Below, one piece after another: positions 19,888-28,922 of a DNA stretch of 64,000 nucleotides. The DNA comes from Kitasatospora sp. MMS16-BH015 (GTDB lineage: Bacteria > Actinomycetota > Actinomycetes > Streptomycetales > Streptomycetaceae): assembly GCF_002943525.1 (NCBI RefSeq), contig NZ_CP025394.1, forward strand, positions 1 through 64,000, in the 5' to 3' direction. Each line of letters begins with the position of its first letter. Within the stretch, counting starts at the first letter, position 1. The notes below the pieces were generated by a model. It saw only the letters and a program-made list of their open reading frames with translations. It had not been told where the DNA came from and did no database searches. A program made the translations under genes and the position numbers.

Positions 19888-21194
19888 CCCGAGACGCTCA
19901 TCCCCTGCTGCCTGAGCTGGGCGACGGTCTTGGTCTGCACGGTGGTGAGCACGTCGGGGAGCTTGGTGGAGCCCTTGCCGCTGGTGCCGAGGCCGTCGCC
20001 GAGGTCGGTGGAGGTCTGGGTCATGGTGGGGCCCCAGGTCCAGGAGGTGTCGATCTGCGGGGTCTCGGCCTTGAAGACGTCGAAGATGACCTGGCCGCTG
20101 TAGAAGGGGTCGGGCTGGGTGAGCGCTGGGTTGGCCAGGCCCGCGGTGGCGGCGGGATAGATACCGGTGACCTTGATCAGGTTGCCGAGGCTGTCCGGGT
20201 CGGTGCTCATCCAGGTGGCGAACTCGGCGGCCTCCTTGGGGTGCGCGCATCCCTTGAGGACGACGGTGGCCGAGCCGCCGTCGTTGCCGTAGACGGGCTT
20301 GGCCGCGTCCCAGACCGGCATCGGGGCGACCGCCCACTTGCCGCTGCCGCCCTGGACGCTGGAGGCGAGGATGGGGGTGTCCCACACCGCGTTGACGTCC
20401 GAGAGGATCTTGCCCGAGGCCATGTCGGCGTACAGGCTCGGGTCGAAGCTGGGGTCGGTCTTGAGCAGCTTCGCGTCCAGCAGGCCCTGCCAGTAGCCGG
20501 CGACCTTCTGGTTGGCGGCGCTGTTGATGTCCACCTGCCAGGCGCCGCCACTGGCGCCGAACCAGGCGGCGCCGGCCTGCCAGGCCAGGCCCGCGTAGTT
20601 GTAGGAGTCGTTGCCGAAGTCGCCGAGGTAGACGCTCGGGTCGGCGGCGTGCACCTTGGCCGCGTCGGCGGCGTACTCGTCCCAGGTGGCCGGGGGCTTG
20701 GCGATGCCGTACTTGGCGAACAGGTCCTTGCGGTAGAGCAGCGCCATCGGGGCGGTGTCGACCGGCGCGCCGAAGGTCTTGCCGCCGATGGTGACCTGAC
20801 CCCAGGTCCAGGCGGCGAACCGGGACCGGGCCGGGGCCATGTACGAGGTGACGTCCATCAGAGCGCCTGCGGCGGCGAAGCTGGGCATCGTCTCGTAGCC
20901 GACCATGCCCAGACACGGCGCGTTGCCGGCCTGGGCGGCCGTCAGCATCTTGGTGTAGCCGCCCTTGGAGCCGGACGGGATCTTGTCGAAGGTGACCTGC
21001 GCGTTCGGGTGCGACTCGTTCCACAGGGTGACGGACTGCTCGTAGCCGGGGGCCCAGCCCCAGAAGTCCAGCTTCACCGAGCCGGCCGTGGCAGGGTCGC
21101 TGCCGCTGCCGGACGACGAGCCGCACCCGGTGAGGGCTCCGAGGGTGAGAACGACTCCGGAGGATATGGCGATGGCGAGATGACGGCCTCTCAC
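19884..21194 (-). CDS. Sugar ABC transporter substrate-binding lipoprotein
   Basis: A 436-residue family 1 solute-binding protein. Its lipoprotein signal ends LTLGALTGC with the lipid-modified Cys at residue 24, followed by a Ser/Gly linker. The mature part begins VKLDFWGWAPGYEQSVTLWN and contains YTKMLTAAQAGNAPCLGMVG, typical of sugar-binding members. The GTG start at 21194 follows a GGGAG. It heads the SBP-permease-permease-hydrolase operon and is divergent from the ROK repressor gene. A palindromic element at 21250-21281 lies over its promoter. The sugar is unknown; the aromatic-rich binding region suggests an oligosaccharide. Confidence 0.93.
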   Translation of the reverse strand: MRGRHLAIAISSGVVLTLGALTGCGSSSGSGSDPATAGSVKLDFWGWAPGYEQSVTLWNESHPNAQVTFDKIPSGSKGGYTKMLTAAQAGNAPCLGMVGYETMPSFAAAGALMDVTSYMAPARSRFAAWTWGQVTIGGKTFGAPVDTAPMALLYRKDLFAKYGIAKPPATWDEYAADAAKVHAADPSVYLGDFGNDSYNYAGLAWQAGAAWFGASGGAWQVDINSAANQKVAGYWQGLLDAKLLKTDPSFDPSLYADMASGKILSDVNAVWDTPILASSVQGGSGKWAVAPMPVWDAAKPVYGNDGGSATVVLKGCAHPKEAAEFATWMSTDPDSLGNLIKVTGIYPAATAGLANPALTQPDPFYSGQVIFDVFKAETPQIDTSWTWGPTMTQTSTDLGDGLGTSGKGSTKLPDVLTTVQTKTVAQLRQQGMSVSG

Positions 21195-21249
21195 GTGGGT
21201 TCTCCCTGATGACGCAAGTGAAGGTGGAGGGTCTTGCCTGGCGCTCCCT

Positions 21250-21293
21250 CCTATTAGTTAAAGTAGGATCAGAAATAATTGAGGCGCTGTCAA
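21250..21293 (-). promoter_or_regulatory. Promoter/operator of the sugar operon, ROK-type palindrome (site 1)
   Basis: Read on the minus strand, TTGACA (21293-21288) is followed six bases later by CAATTATTTCT-GATCCTACT-TTAACTAATAG. The right-hand copy at 22794-22825 has the same TTGAC at the same distance and matches 28 of the 32 bases from CAATT onwards. GATCCT sits 17 bases from the TTGACA, where a -10 would be. The element lies between the SBP operon and the ROK gene and could control both. Confidence 0.75.
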
Positions 21294-21354
21294 TACCCGC
21301 TACCGGGCTCGACAGCCCGACGGCTGCACCAACGTGCTGCGAGCGGAGGCGGAC

Positions 21355-22566
21355 GTGAACGTGAAGCCGAGTGACCGGGCTTCCATCCGGAGGACGAACC
21401 TGGCCCTGGTGCTCCGGCTGCTCCGGGACGGCGGCCCGCGCTCACGCGCGAAGATCGCCGACGAGACCGGCCTGCCCCGGCCCACCATCACCAGCCTGGT
21501 GGCCGAGCTGATCGAGCTCGGCCTGATCCGCGAGGGCGACTCGGAGCGGGACGGCTCCGTGGGCCGCCCCGGCCTGCCGGTCGAGCTCGACGGCACAACG
21601 GTGTACGGGCTCGGCATCGAGATCAACGTCGACTACCTGGCGGCCGTCATCCTCGACCTGCGCGGCTCCGTCACCTTCGAGCGACGGATCGCTCTCGACG
21701 TGCGCGCCGCTGGGGTGCGGCTCGTCCTGGACCAGACGGCGCAGCTGATCCGGGAGGCCGCGGAGTCGGTGCGAGAACGCGGCCACCTTGTCGGAGCCGT
21801 CCTTGCCGCACCGGGGAACGTCGACACGGCCACCGGTGTCGTCGGCTACGCGCCCAACATCGGCTGGACCCGGGTCCGCGCAATCGACGAACTGCGGCAC
21901 AGGCTCGGCCCGCAGGCCCCCGCCCTGCTTCTGGAGAACGACGCCAAGCTCGGCGCCCTCGCCGAGTACCTGGTCGCCGCCGCCTCCGACATCCACGACC
22001 TGATCTACGTCACCGGCGAGACGGGAGTCGGCGGCGGCATCATCATCGGCGGCCAGCTCCACCGCGGCGCCGGCGGCTTCGCCGGGGAGATCGGCCACAT
22101 GCCGCTCTCCCCCGGCGGCCTCCCCTGCGCCTGCGGACGCCGCGGCTGCTGGGAGACGATGGTCGGCCTCGGCGCACTGCTGAGCCTCGCCGCCGACCCC
22201 GAGGACCCCGTGCACGACCCGTCCCTGGACGTGGAGTCCCGGCTCGTGGACCTGCGCCGACGGGCCGACGCGGGCGATCCCCGGACCGTCTCCGCGCTGG
22301 CCCGGATCGCCGACGACCTGGCACTCGGAGTGGCCCTGCTGGCCGACGTGCTCAACCCGCGGGCGGTGGTGCTGGGCGGCTGGTTCGCCGCCTTCGCCGA
22401 CCACCTGCTGACACCCGTGCGAGAAGGCGTCGCCCGACGGGTCATGGCCCCCGACGCGGGCGGCTGCGAGGTGCTGCCCTCCACGCTGGGCTTCACCGCC
22501 CCCGCACGCGGCGGCGCCTGCCTGGCCCTGGACGCCGTCTACCGCGACCCGGGGGATCTCCGCTAG
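21355..22566 (+). CDS. ROK family transcriptional repressor (sugar-responsive)
   Basis: A 403-residue regulator. The N-terminal winged HTH is RSRAKIADETGLPRPTITSL followed by VAELIELGLI. The ROK sugar-kinase-like domain has ENDAKLGALAEYLVAA and TGVGGGIIIGGQL. The zinc signature GHMPLSPGGLPCACGRRGCW has the His and three Cys of ROK proteins. It matches the size and layout of XylR/NagC-like ROK repressors. I chose GTG 21355 because GGAGG lies at 21345-21349; GTG 21334 would add seven residues. Its position between the sugar operon and the secreted hydrolase gene, both preceded by the same palindrome, points to it as their repressor. Confidence 0.92.
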   Translation: MNVKPSDRASIRRTNLALVLRLLRDGGPRSRAKIADETGLPRPTITSLVAELIELGLIREGDSERDGSVGRPGLPVELDGTTVYGLGIEINVDYLAAVILDLRGSVTFERRIALDVRAAGVRLVLDQTAQLIREAAESVRERGHLVGAVLAAPGNVDTATGVVGYAPNIGWTRVRAIDELRHRLGPQAPALLLENDAKLGALAEYLVAAASDIHDLIYVTGETGVGGGIIIGGQLHRGAGGFAGEIGHMPLSPGGLPCACGRRGCWETMVGLGALLSLAADPEDPVHDPSLDVESRLVDLRRRADAGDPRTVSALARIADDLALGVALLADVLNPRAVVLGGWFAAFADHLLTPVREGVARRVMAPDAGGCEVLPSTLGFTAPARGGACLALDAVYRDPGDLR

Positions 22567-22781
22567 AAGGCAGCGCGGCCGAACCCCACGAGAAGGCCGA
22601 GCCGGGGAACGCTCTGGCGGATGCGTTCACCCGCCAGAGCTCTTCGCGCCCCGCAACCGTTGAACCACACAGTCCAGGGCCGCCCGGTCGGCAGTCCACC
22701 GCCGGCCGGGCACGGCCGTCGCGACGGTCGCCCTCCGGCTGCACGAACCGCTGAGCCCAAGAGGTTTCACGGCCACGGGTC

Positions 22782-22825
22782 TTGACGTCATGTCAATTAG
22801 TTCAGATCCTACTTGAACTAATTGG
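22782..22825 (+). promoter_or_regulatory. Promoter/operator of the secreted lectin-propeller gene, ROK-type palindrome (site 2)
   Basis: TTGACG (22782-22787), six bases, then a perfect inverted repeat: CAATTAGTTCA (22794-22804), GATCCTACT spacer, TGAACTAATTG (22814-22824). The arms are 11 bp with no mismatch. The same block in the opposite orientation precedes the sugar ABC operon at 21250-21293. Its AT-richness stands out in this genome. Confidence 0.8.
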
Positions 22826-22853
22826 ATGCGTTGGCGTCAACTGGGAGACCGGC

Positions 22854-25697
22854 ATGAATGCTTCTGCGAAGCCACCCCTTGGACGACTGCGGAAAGCCCT
22901 CGGTGTGGCCCTGGTCTGCACGGCTCTGGGATGGCCGGGCGCCGCGCCTGCCGGCGCCGCCTCCGGCGTGCACCGGGCCGCCTCCGGCGCGGGGACCGTC
23001 ACGCTGGGCGGGCGGTGTCTGGACGACGCGGGAGCCGGGACTGCGGACGGGAACGCCGTGCAGATGCTGGGCTGTGACGGCGCGAGCGGGCAGAACTGGA
23101 ACTGGAACGGCGACGGGACCTTGTCCACGCTGGGCAAGTGCCTTCGGGTCATCGCCGGTTCGCACGCCACCGGCGCGCTGGTCGCGCTGTGGACCTGCAA
23201 CTCCTCCGAGGCGGACCAGCACTTCGCGTACCTGCCCGACGGCACGATCTACAGCGCCGACTCCGGCAAATGCCTCGCTGTCCAGGGCGCGGTCACGGAC
23301 GGCGCCGGAATCGGACTCGCCCCGTGCGACCCGTCCCGGTACGCGCAGGTCTGGGGTGCCGGCACGGCGCCCGCTCCCGGCTACGTCCTGTCCTCCGGGG
23401 CGGCGGTGAACTTCGCCAACCCCGACGACACACCAGCCGACGTCTTCACCGACAAGAACGGCCAGTTCTACTACCAGTCCTCCCACTCCCTCTACGGAGC
23501 GAAGGACAGCCGCCAGTGGGACTTCTACACCGGCAGCAACTTCGACACCGCGACCACCGCCGCCATCAGCGGCTACGGCACCAACAAGGACACCACGACC
23601 TTCTGCAACAACAGCCCCACGGGGGTCGCGGCCACCAACGCGCCCTCGGGCTCCGGCTACGCCGAGCGCAACTACTGCGACCTGAGCGGTGTCTGGGTCG
23701 ACCCCGACACCGGCAACTGGTACGGCCTGGTCCACAACGAGTTCACCCCGCAGCCCTTCGGCGACGGCCTGCACTACGACGCCATCGACTACGCGGTCTC
23801 CACCGACCAGGGCCACACCTGGACCGTCATGGGCCACGTCGCCACCTCGCCCTACAGCACCAGACGCGGCGACACCACCCAGTTCCCCGGCTCCACCTAC
23901 TACTACGGCGACGGCGACCAGCGGCTCTTCGTCGACTACGCGAGCGGCTACTTCTACGCCTTCTACGCCACCCGCGTCCTGGACAAGTCCGCCGGCGGCA
24001 CCGTCTGGCTCCAGCATGTCGCCCGAGCCCCGATCTCCGGCAAGATGGCCGGCTCCAGCTGGCAGAAGTGGTACGACGGCGCCTGGTCCCAGCCGGGCAC
24101 GGGCGGCAAGGAGAGCGACATCATCCCCGCCGACGGCGGGGGCCAGGGGTACCTCTCCGCCGGCGGCGACTACGCTCCCGCGAACACCGGCACGGTCGCC
24201 GCCCAGGTCTCGGCCGGGACGATGCCGGACAACTCGCAGCTCGCCGTCATGAACGTCGCCTGGGACGCCTACCTGGGCAAGTACATCGGCACCCCGCAGA
24301 ACAACGTCGCGCAGGCCGACGGCACACTCACGCCCCTGCACTTCTACGCCACCGACAGCCTGGCAACGCAGAAGTGGACCGACCTGGGCCTGGTCACCGG
24401 CGATCCGAACGGCGCCTGGTACCGGTGGATGCTGGACCCCGCCAACCTCACCAGCTCCACCGTCGTCGGCCGCACCTTCCGCTCCTACTGCGCCTACTAC
24501 TGCTCGACCGACACCGCCGAGTACAGCAACATCACCATCGACCCCGCGAGTTCGACGAACCTGCCGGCCGCACCGGTCACCGCCGGGATCACCTACCGCA
24601 TCGCCGCGGGCAACGGCCAGGTCCTGGCCCAGAACGGCACATCGCTGCTCGCCGCCGCCGGCGCGGACGGATCCTCCGCGCAGAACTGGTCCTTCCGCTC
24701 CACCGGTGACGGCTTCTACACGATCGTCAACGCGGCGAGCGGGCAGGCACTCGGCGTCAACGCCGGCGGGAACGCGGGGCGCGCCTGGGGCGCCCCCGTC
24801 ACGCCGACCACCCTGGGCGGCACCTCAAGTGTCGGTCAGCAGTGGTCGGTGCAGGCCGCGACCGGCGGGCTGCGCCTGGTCAACCGCTACAGCGGTCTGG
24901 CGCTGAGCCTGGACGCACGGGCCACCGCCGCCGTGGCCACCGCCCCCCAGCGGTCCTGGGACAACCACGGCACCACCGGCGACACCCGCCCCGCCTCCGG
25001 TCAGCTCCTGGGCCTCACCGCGACCGGCGGCAGCAGCGCGAACACCGTCACGGTCACCTCCCCCGGCCCGCAGAACGCCTCGGCCGGCACGGCGATCAGC
25101 CCGGTGCAGGTCCACGCGACCGACTCCGCCACCGGGCAGACCCTGCGCTACTCGGCGAGCGGCCTGCCCTCGGGGCTCACCTTGAACAGCACCACCGGCC
25201 TGATCACCGGAACGCCCAGCGGCAACGGCGCCTCGACCGTCCTGGTGACCGTCACCGACACCACCGGCGCCTACGGCACCGCCTCGTTCACCTGGAACGT
25301 CACCGGCACCGACCTCGCGCTCGGCCACCCCACCACCGCCTCCTCGGTCCAGTCCGGCACCAATGACACCGCCGCCCTGGCCACGGACGGCAACCCCGCC
25401 ACCCGCTGGTCCAGCGCCTTCAGCGACCCGCAGTGGCTCCAGGTCGACCTGGGAGCCAGCCACACCGTCAACGAGGTCAAACTCGCCTGGGAAGCCGCCT
25501 ACGCGACCGCCTTCCAGATCCAGACCTCACCGGACGGCACCGCCTGGACCACGGTCTACTCCACCACCACCGGCACCGGCGGCGTCCAGGACCTCACCGG
25601 GCTGTCCGGCACGGGCCGTTACGTCCGGATGTACGGGACCCAGCGCGCCACCGGCTACGGCTACTCCCTGTGGTCGTTCGAGGTCTACGGCAGCTGA
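22854..25697 (+). CDS. Secreted multidomain carbohydrate-active protein: ricin lectin, Asp-box propeller, second lectin, Ig-like, F5/8C
   Basis: A 947-residue exported protein. ATG 22854 has GGGAG six bases upstream. Signal peptide residues 1-38 end AAPAGAAS. Residues about 45-175 are a ricin B-type lectin (GGRCLDDAGAG, NWNWNGDGTLSTLGKCLRV, QVWGAG). Residues 180-580 form a beta-propeller-like catalytic or binding domain with an Asp-box STDQGHTW near residue 316 and paired cysteines (RSYCAYYCST). About 590-720 is a second lectin-like repeat. About 730-830 is a putative Ig domain (SGLPSGLTLNSTTGLITGTP). About 838-947 is an F5/8 type C (CBM32-like) domain ending SLWSFEVYGS. It is probably a glycan-degrading enzyme whose products feed the adjacent importer. 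The exact hydrolase family is uncertain. Confidence 0.85.
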   Translation: MNASAKPPLGRLRKALGVALVCTALGWPGAAPAGAASGVHRAASGAGTVTLGGRCLDDAGAGTADGNAVQMLGCDGASGQNWNWNGDGTLSTLGKCLRVIAGSHATGALVALWTCNSSEADQHFAYLPDGTIYSADSGKCLAVQGAVTDGAGIGLAPCDPSRYAQVWGAGTAPAPGYVLSSGAAVNFANPDDTPADVFTDKNGQFYYQSSHSLYGAKDSRQWDFYTGSNFDTATTAAISGYGTNKDTTTFCNNSPTGVAATNAPSGSGYAERNYCDLSGVWVDPDTGNWYGLVHNEFTPQPFGDGLHYDAIDYAVSTDQGHTWTVMGHVATSPYSTRRGDTTQFPGSTYYYGDGDQRLFVDYASGYFYAFYATRVLDKSAGGTVWLQHVARAPISGKMAGSSWQKWYDGAWSQPGTGGKESDIIPADGGGQGYLSAGGDYAPANTGTVAAQVSAGTMPDNSQLAVMNVAWDAYLGKYIGTPQNNVAQADGTLTPLHFYATDSLATQKWTDLGLVTGDPNGAWYRWMLDPANLTSSTVVGRTFRSYCAYYCSTDTAEYSNITIDPASSTNLPAAPVTAGITYRIAAGNGQVLAQNGTSLLAAAGADGSSAQNWSFRSTGDGFYTIVNAASGQALGVNAGGNAGRAWGAPVTPTTLGGTSSVGQQWSVQAATGGLRLVNRYSGLALSLDARATAAVATAPQRSWDNHGTTGDTRPASGQLLGLTATGGSSANTVTVTSPGPQNASAGTAISPVQVHATDSATGQTLRYSASGLPSGLTLNSTTGLITGTPSGNGASTVLVTVTDTTGAYGTASFTWNVTGTDLALGHPTTASSVQSGTNDTAALATDGNPATRWSSAFSDPQWLQVDLGASHTVNEVKLAWEAAYATAFQIQTSPDGTAWTTVYSTTTGTGGVQDLTGLSGTGRYVRMYGTQRATGYGYSLWSFEVYGS

Positions 25698-25769
25698 ACC
25701 CACTGAGCAGCCGCGCGGCCCGGTGAGGGCGGCGCCGCGCGGCACCGCCGCCGGGAGTGCGGGCGATTG

Positions 25770-26331
25770 GACCAAGCTGACCGGTGGCTGACCCGATTCG
25801 GCGACCGCCATCATGCCGATCACGCCGACGAGTTGCTCGTCCCAGGCCGGGCCACCACTCAAGCCCCGCGAGATCGGCCTGCACCCACCCGTGGGCCTGC
25901 TCCGCCCGCAGCACACCCGCGTGCCAGACCCCACCCGGCCGGCCGGCCGGGAAACCGAAGGCGCGGACGGGGTGCTCCCAGACCTCCTCCGCCTCGATCA
26001 GCCGCACCGGCCGGCCACCGGGCAGCGGGGCCTCCAACCGCAGCACCGCCACGTCCCCGCCGCCGGCCTCCCGGGCCGGCAGCCAGCGTTCGACGCTCGC
26101 GGCCACGCCCGCACCGTTCGCATCGGCGACAGCCCGCAACGGCAGATCCACCTCCAGCCGGGCGGCAGTCGCCGGCCGCTCCTGCGGCCGCAGCCCGAGG
26201 GCCGCCGACACCACGTGCGCACAGGTCAACGCCAGGTCCGGAGCGACCAGGAAGCCCAACCCCACCGCCTCGCCCCGACCGTCCCGCACCCGCAGCACCG
26301 CCGCCCTCGAAGGACGGCACGTGTCGCTCAC
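25770..26331 (-). pseudogene. Trypsin-like serine protease, truncated and frameshifted
   Basis: GTG 26331 begins SDTCRPSRAAVLRVRDGRGE. The catalytic His motif ALTCAHVVSAALGL and the Asp motif GGDVAVLRLEAPL are in one frame up to EQAHGWVQADLAGL. After a frame change near 25890 the serine motif GLSGGPAWDEQLVGVIGMMA appears, followed by VAESGQPPVSLV. The sequence then ends, without the C-terminal extension (often a signalling ATPase or WD40 region) usual for Streptomyces proteins of this type. All three triad residues are present, but not in one frame. Confidence 0.65.
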
Positions 26332-26934
26332 CCACCTCCGCGTCCGCTCCGACCTGCCCGGAGCCGGACTGCCCGTCAGCACCCTGCCCACCACCGCCCA
26401 CCGGGCGCTCGTGGACGCGGCCTCGCGCCGGCGCTACGACCTGGCCCGACGCGGACAGCCTTGGTCGCGAAGGTGTAAGAGCGCGGCACGCCACGCGAGG
26501 TGGTGCGCCACCAGACCGAGGCCGCCCGCTGGCCGCTGGCCAACCGGGTGGCGACGATACGCCCGGACGGCTCCCGGACCCGGTCAGGACCGTCTCCGGC
26601 CTGCGCGCCGGCCGGTCTGGACGCCGGCCAGGACGCCGTTGGCGGTGAGCGGGATGCCGTCGTCGCCGCGGCACGTGCTCTCCGCCGTCGGCGGCTCTCC
26701 AGCGGTGGCCGGGGCAGGTCATGGCCACCGTAAGCTCGATCTCCAGACCTCCGTCCGTGGCTGCCCGCGGCAGTACGGTGCCGCCGAGACTGCGGGCGAA
26801 GACCGCAGGGTGGGGGGCTCGCGGCCGGTCGTGCGGCCCCGGGCGGCCGGGCTTCCCGCGTCGAGGCGCCGAGCGCCCGTTTATGATCTTGCCGCCGAAT
26901 GTTCCAACTCCTCCCTTCTGAATGGCGGCTGACC
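26332..26934. other. No supported gene
   Basis: No recognised gene. A protein-like stretch on the plus strand (THLRVRSDLPGAGLPVSTLP, about 26330-26400) and one on the minus strand (EPSGRIVATRLASGQRAASV, about 26580-26510) may be gene fragments, but neither has a start signal or known domain. Confidence 0.4.
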
Positions 26935-27354
26935 ATGCGTAGGTCCAAGGCAATATCCGTCCTGTCCGTCCTGGCCCTCACGACACTGGGCAGCGCGGTG
27001 ACAGCACCGGCGGCCCATGCCGGCGGCTACGGCTGCGCGGGCAATCTGGTCTGGTCCGCCGAGGTCACCGACATGAACGGAGGGGAGGCAGGCTGGCTCT
27101 ACGACTACTGGGACGGCACCGACAACTGCTCCGTCTTCGTGAAGACCGAGTATGCGGGCACCAAGACGTGGACCAACCTCTCGATCATCAACTCCGCCGG
27201 GGTCAGCGGCGGCCACGACTACGGTTCCTTCAGCACCTACGCCGGCCCGGTGCGGGTCAACGGGGTCGGCGTGTGCGTCCACGAGTTCGTCGCGGAGAAC
27301 GACCTCAACGGCAACCAGTTCGTCAACTGGCTGTCCGGCGACCACGGCTGCTGA
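26935..27354 (+). CDS. Small secreted protein with four cysteines, unknown function
   Basis: A 139-residue protein. The signal peptide is RRSKAISVLSVLALTTLGSA followed by VTAPAAHAGG (AHA cleavage). The mature protein starts GGYGCAGNLVWSAEVTDMNG, is rich in Tyr, Trp, Gly and Asn, and ends HEFVAENDLNGNQFVNWLSG then DHGC. Cysteines in YGCAG, NCSVF, GVCVH and the final DHGC could form two disulfides. It looks like a stable extracellular beta-sandwich. It resembles streptomycete spore-associated/secreted small proteins in size, but I cannot name a family. The start at 26935 has only a weak upstream Shine-Dalgarno. Confidence 0.7.
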   Translation: MRRSKAISVLSVLALTTLGSAVTAPAAHAGGYGCAGNLVWSAEVTDMNGGEAGWLYDYWDGTDNCSVFVKTEYAGTKTWTNLSIINSAGVSGGHDYGSFSTYAGPVRVNGVGVCVHEFVAENDLNGNQFVNWLSGDHGC

Positions 27355-27688
27355 TTCTGCCTACCAGCCCCACCACCGTGTCCGCGGAGGCTGGAGTGTC
27401 CCGTGCCGCCGCGCATGCACGGGTCTGGTCCTTGCGGCATCCCGCGGCGTCGGGGGTGGCGACCGTCTGCCCGGGCAGGAGCAGCCGGCGGCGGGGCGGT
27501 CGGAGCGGCTCGGCGGGGGCCGGAGCGGCCCCCGCCAGTGCGCGGCGGGACGCGGGTGCGGCGGCCGCTGTGGCCGGTGCGGCCGGGCCGGCCGCGAAGA
27601 TGCGGCGGGCGGCCTCGGGGTAGCTCTCGGACCGCGCCGCGCCCGAGGCGGCGGCACGGCAGCGCCGCCGCCAAGAGGCACGGACCGG
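27355..27688. other. Gene-free interval between convergent genes
   Basis: I see no gene, strong hairpin or repeat; the stretch is GC-rich and lies between a secreted protein gene and a convergent lectin gene. Confidence 0.5.
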
Positions 27689-28177
27689 TCAGGTGTTGCT
27701 GTTCCAGCGGGGCGCACCCTTGCACGGCCCCGTACCCGGCACCGGAGCGTAGATCACCAGATTGCCGTCGAGCTGGAAGCACAGGTAGTAGTACGCACCG
27801 GTGTTGCCGCCCGTCCCGGAGTTCCACAGGGGCTGGTTGTTCTGCTGTACGACGAGGTTGCCGTCGTTCTGCATGATGGCGTCCGCGCCGGGGTGTCCCC
27901 AGGTCTGCGTGCTCCACAGCCCCGAGCCGTTGACGTCGTAGATCACCAGGTTGCCGTCGTTCTGCATGGCGAGCTGGTACTGGCCCACGCACCAACGGAC
28001 CCCGTAAGGGAGACTCTGGCCGGGGGCCCAGTACATGTTGGACGTCATGCCGTACTTGCAAGGGACCCAGGCGTCGTTGGGGGTCCTCGTGGTGGCGGAC
28101 GCGGAGGTGGGGGCCAACAGGGCGGCCGCGGTGACAGCGGCGGCGGCAAGCCGCAGGGCTGCCAGAGGGAGTCGCAT
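27689..28177 (-). CDS. Secreted bulb-type (B-lectin) mannose-binding-like protein
   Basis: A 162-residue protein. The signal peptide is ALRLAAAAVTAAALLAPTSA followed by SATT. The mature domain shows three beta-prism repeats with the mannose-binding signature QxDxNxVxY: QNDGNLVIYDVNGSGLWSTQ, then QNDGNLVVQQNNQPLWNSG, then QLDGNLVIYAP. The first and third repeats keep the full Q-D-N-V-Y set; the second has QNDGNLVV with Q at the Tyr position. Two Cys pairs (PCKYG, WCVGQ, LCFQ, PCKG) suggest disulfides. It probably binds mannose-like glycans outside the cell. Confidence 0.85.
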   Translation of the reverse strand: MRLPLAALRLAAAAVTAAALLAPTSASATTRTPNDAWVPCKYGMTSNMYWAPGQSLPYGVRWCVGQYQLAMQNDGNLVIYDVNGSGLWSTQTWGHPGADAIMQNDGNLVVQQNNQPLWNSGTGGNTGAYYYLCFQLDGNLVIYAPVPGTGPCKGAPRWNSNT

Positions 28178-28351
28178 GGGGCTGAACCTTCCTGGTCGAT
28201 GAATCAACGGTCGGGAAGTGCTCATGTCCGTGCATGCCCCTGTCAAAAGGAGCGATGCTCAGCATATCGGCCGAGGCAACTCGCATGCCAGATGCCGTCA
28301 GCAGGCGTGAATCCACAAGGTCGGCAGTTCGGATCGTGTCCCGCATCGAGC

Positions 28352-28452
28352 AGTTGGCAGGTTTTCGGGTTCGGGAGAGTTGGGGACGAGCGGGTCGGCG
28401 GTTCCTGGCGAGTGCCTCGTGGGGGCGGACGGTGTTGTACGAACCCGAGCCG
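28352..28452 (-). mobile_element. C-terminal tip of an IS3/IS481-type transposase
   Basis: The minus strand reads SYNTVRPHEALARNRRPARP. The YN..RPHEAL motif is the conserved end of the DDE integrase core in IS3/IS481 transposases. Only about 30 codons remain. They are fused directly to the interior of a Gfo/Idh/MocA gene, so the rest of the element has been lost. No terminal inverted repeat could be identified. Confidence 0.5.
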
Positions 28453-28922
28453 CAGCTGCGGGGACTCGAAGCTGAAGACCGCGGTGGCCGAGCCGCCGTC
28501 CGCGAACTCCAGCAGCGCCGAGCGTGGGTCGGCACCGTCACCTCGAACTCGGTGCCCGCCCGGGGGCCCGACCCGATGGTGCGGCGGTCCCGGGAGCGGG
28601 AGCCGACGACGCTGACCCGGCGAACCGGGCCGGAGGCCGCGACCAGGGCGGTCAGGTAGTACGGACCCATGTCGAACAGCGGCCCGCCGCCCGCCTGGTA
28701 GAGGAACTCGGGGGCGGGGTGCCACGACTCGGGGCCGGGGATCTGCATCAGGCTGAGCGCGGTCAGCGGCACACCGATCGCGCCGGAGCGGATCAGCCGC
28801 AGCGCGCTCTGCAGACCGGCGCCGAGGAAGGTGTCGGGTGCTCCGCCCACCCCGACGCCCGTGGCCTCGGCCTCCTTGAGCAGTTCGCGGGCCCCGGCGG
28901 TGTCCGCGGTCAGCGGTTTCTC
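28453..28922 (-). pseudogene. Gfo/Idh/MocA family oxidoreductase, internal fragment
   Basis: The minus strand opens directly at the EKP motif (EKPLTADTAGARELLKEAEA) and continues LRLIRSGAIGVPLTALSLMQ, GGGPLFDMGPYYLTALVAAS and, after a frame change near 28530, LEFADGGSATAVFSFESPQL. These are the post-Rossmann parts of the family. The N-terminal NAD-binding domain and the C-terminus are missing. Both ends abut unrelated gene fragments, giving a three-part mosaic with the entries on either side. Confidence 0.68.

Noticed and set aside
16111..21194. Complete ABC importer with its own ATPase
   Set aside because: No ATP-binding subunit gene is present in the operon; it must use one encoded elsewhere.
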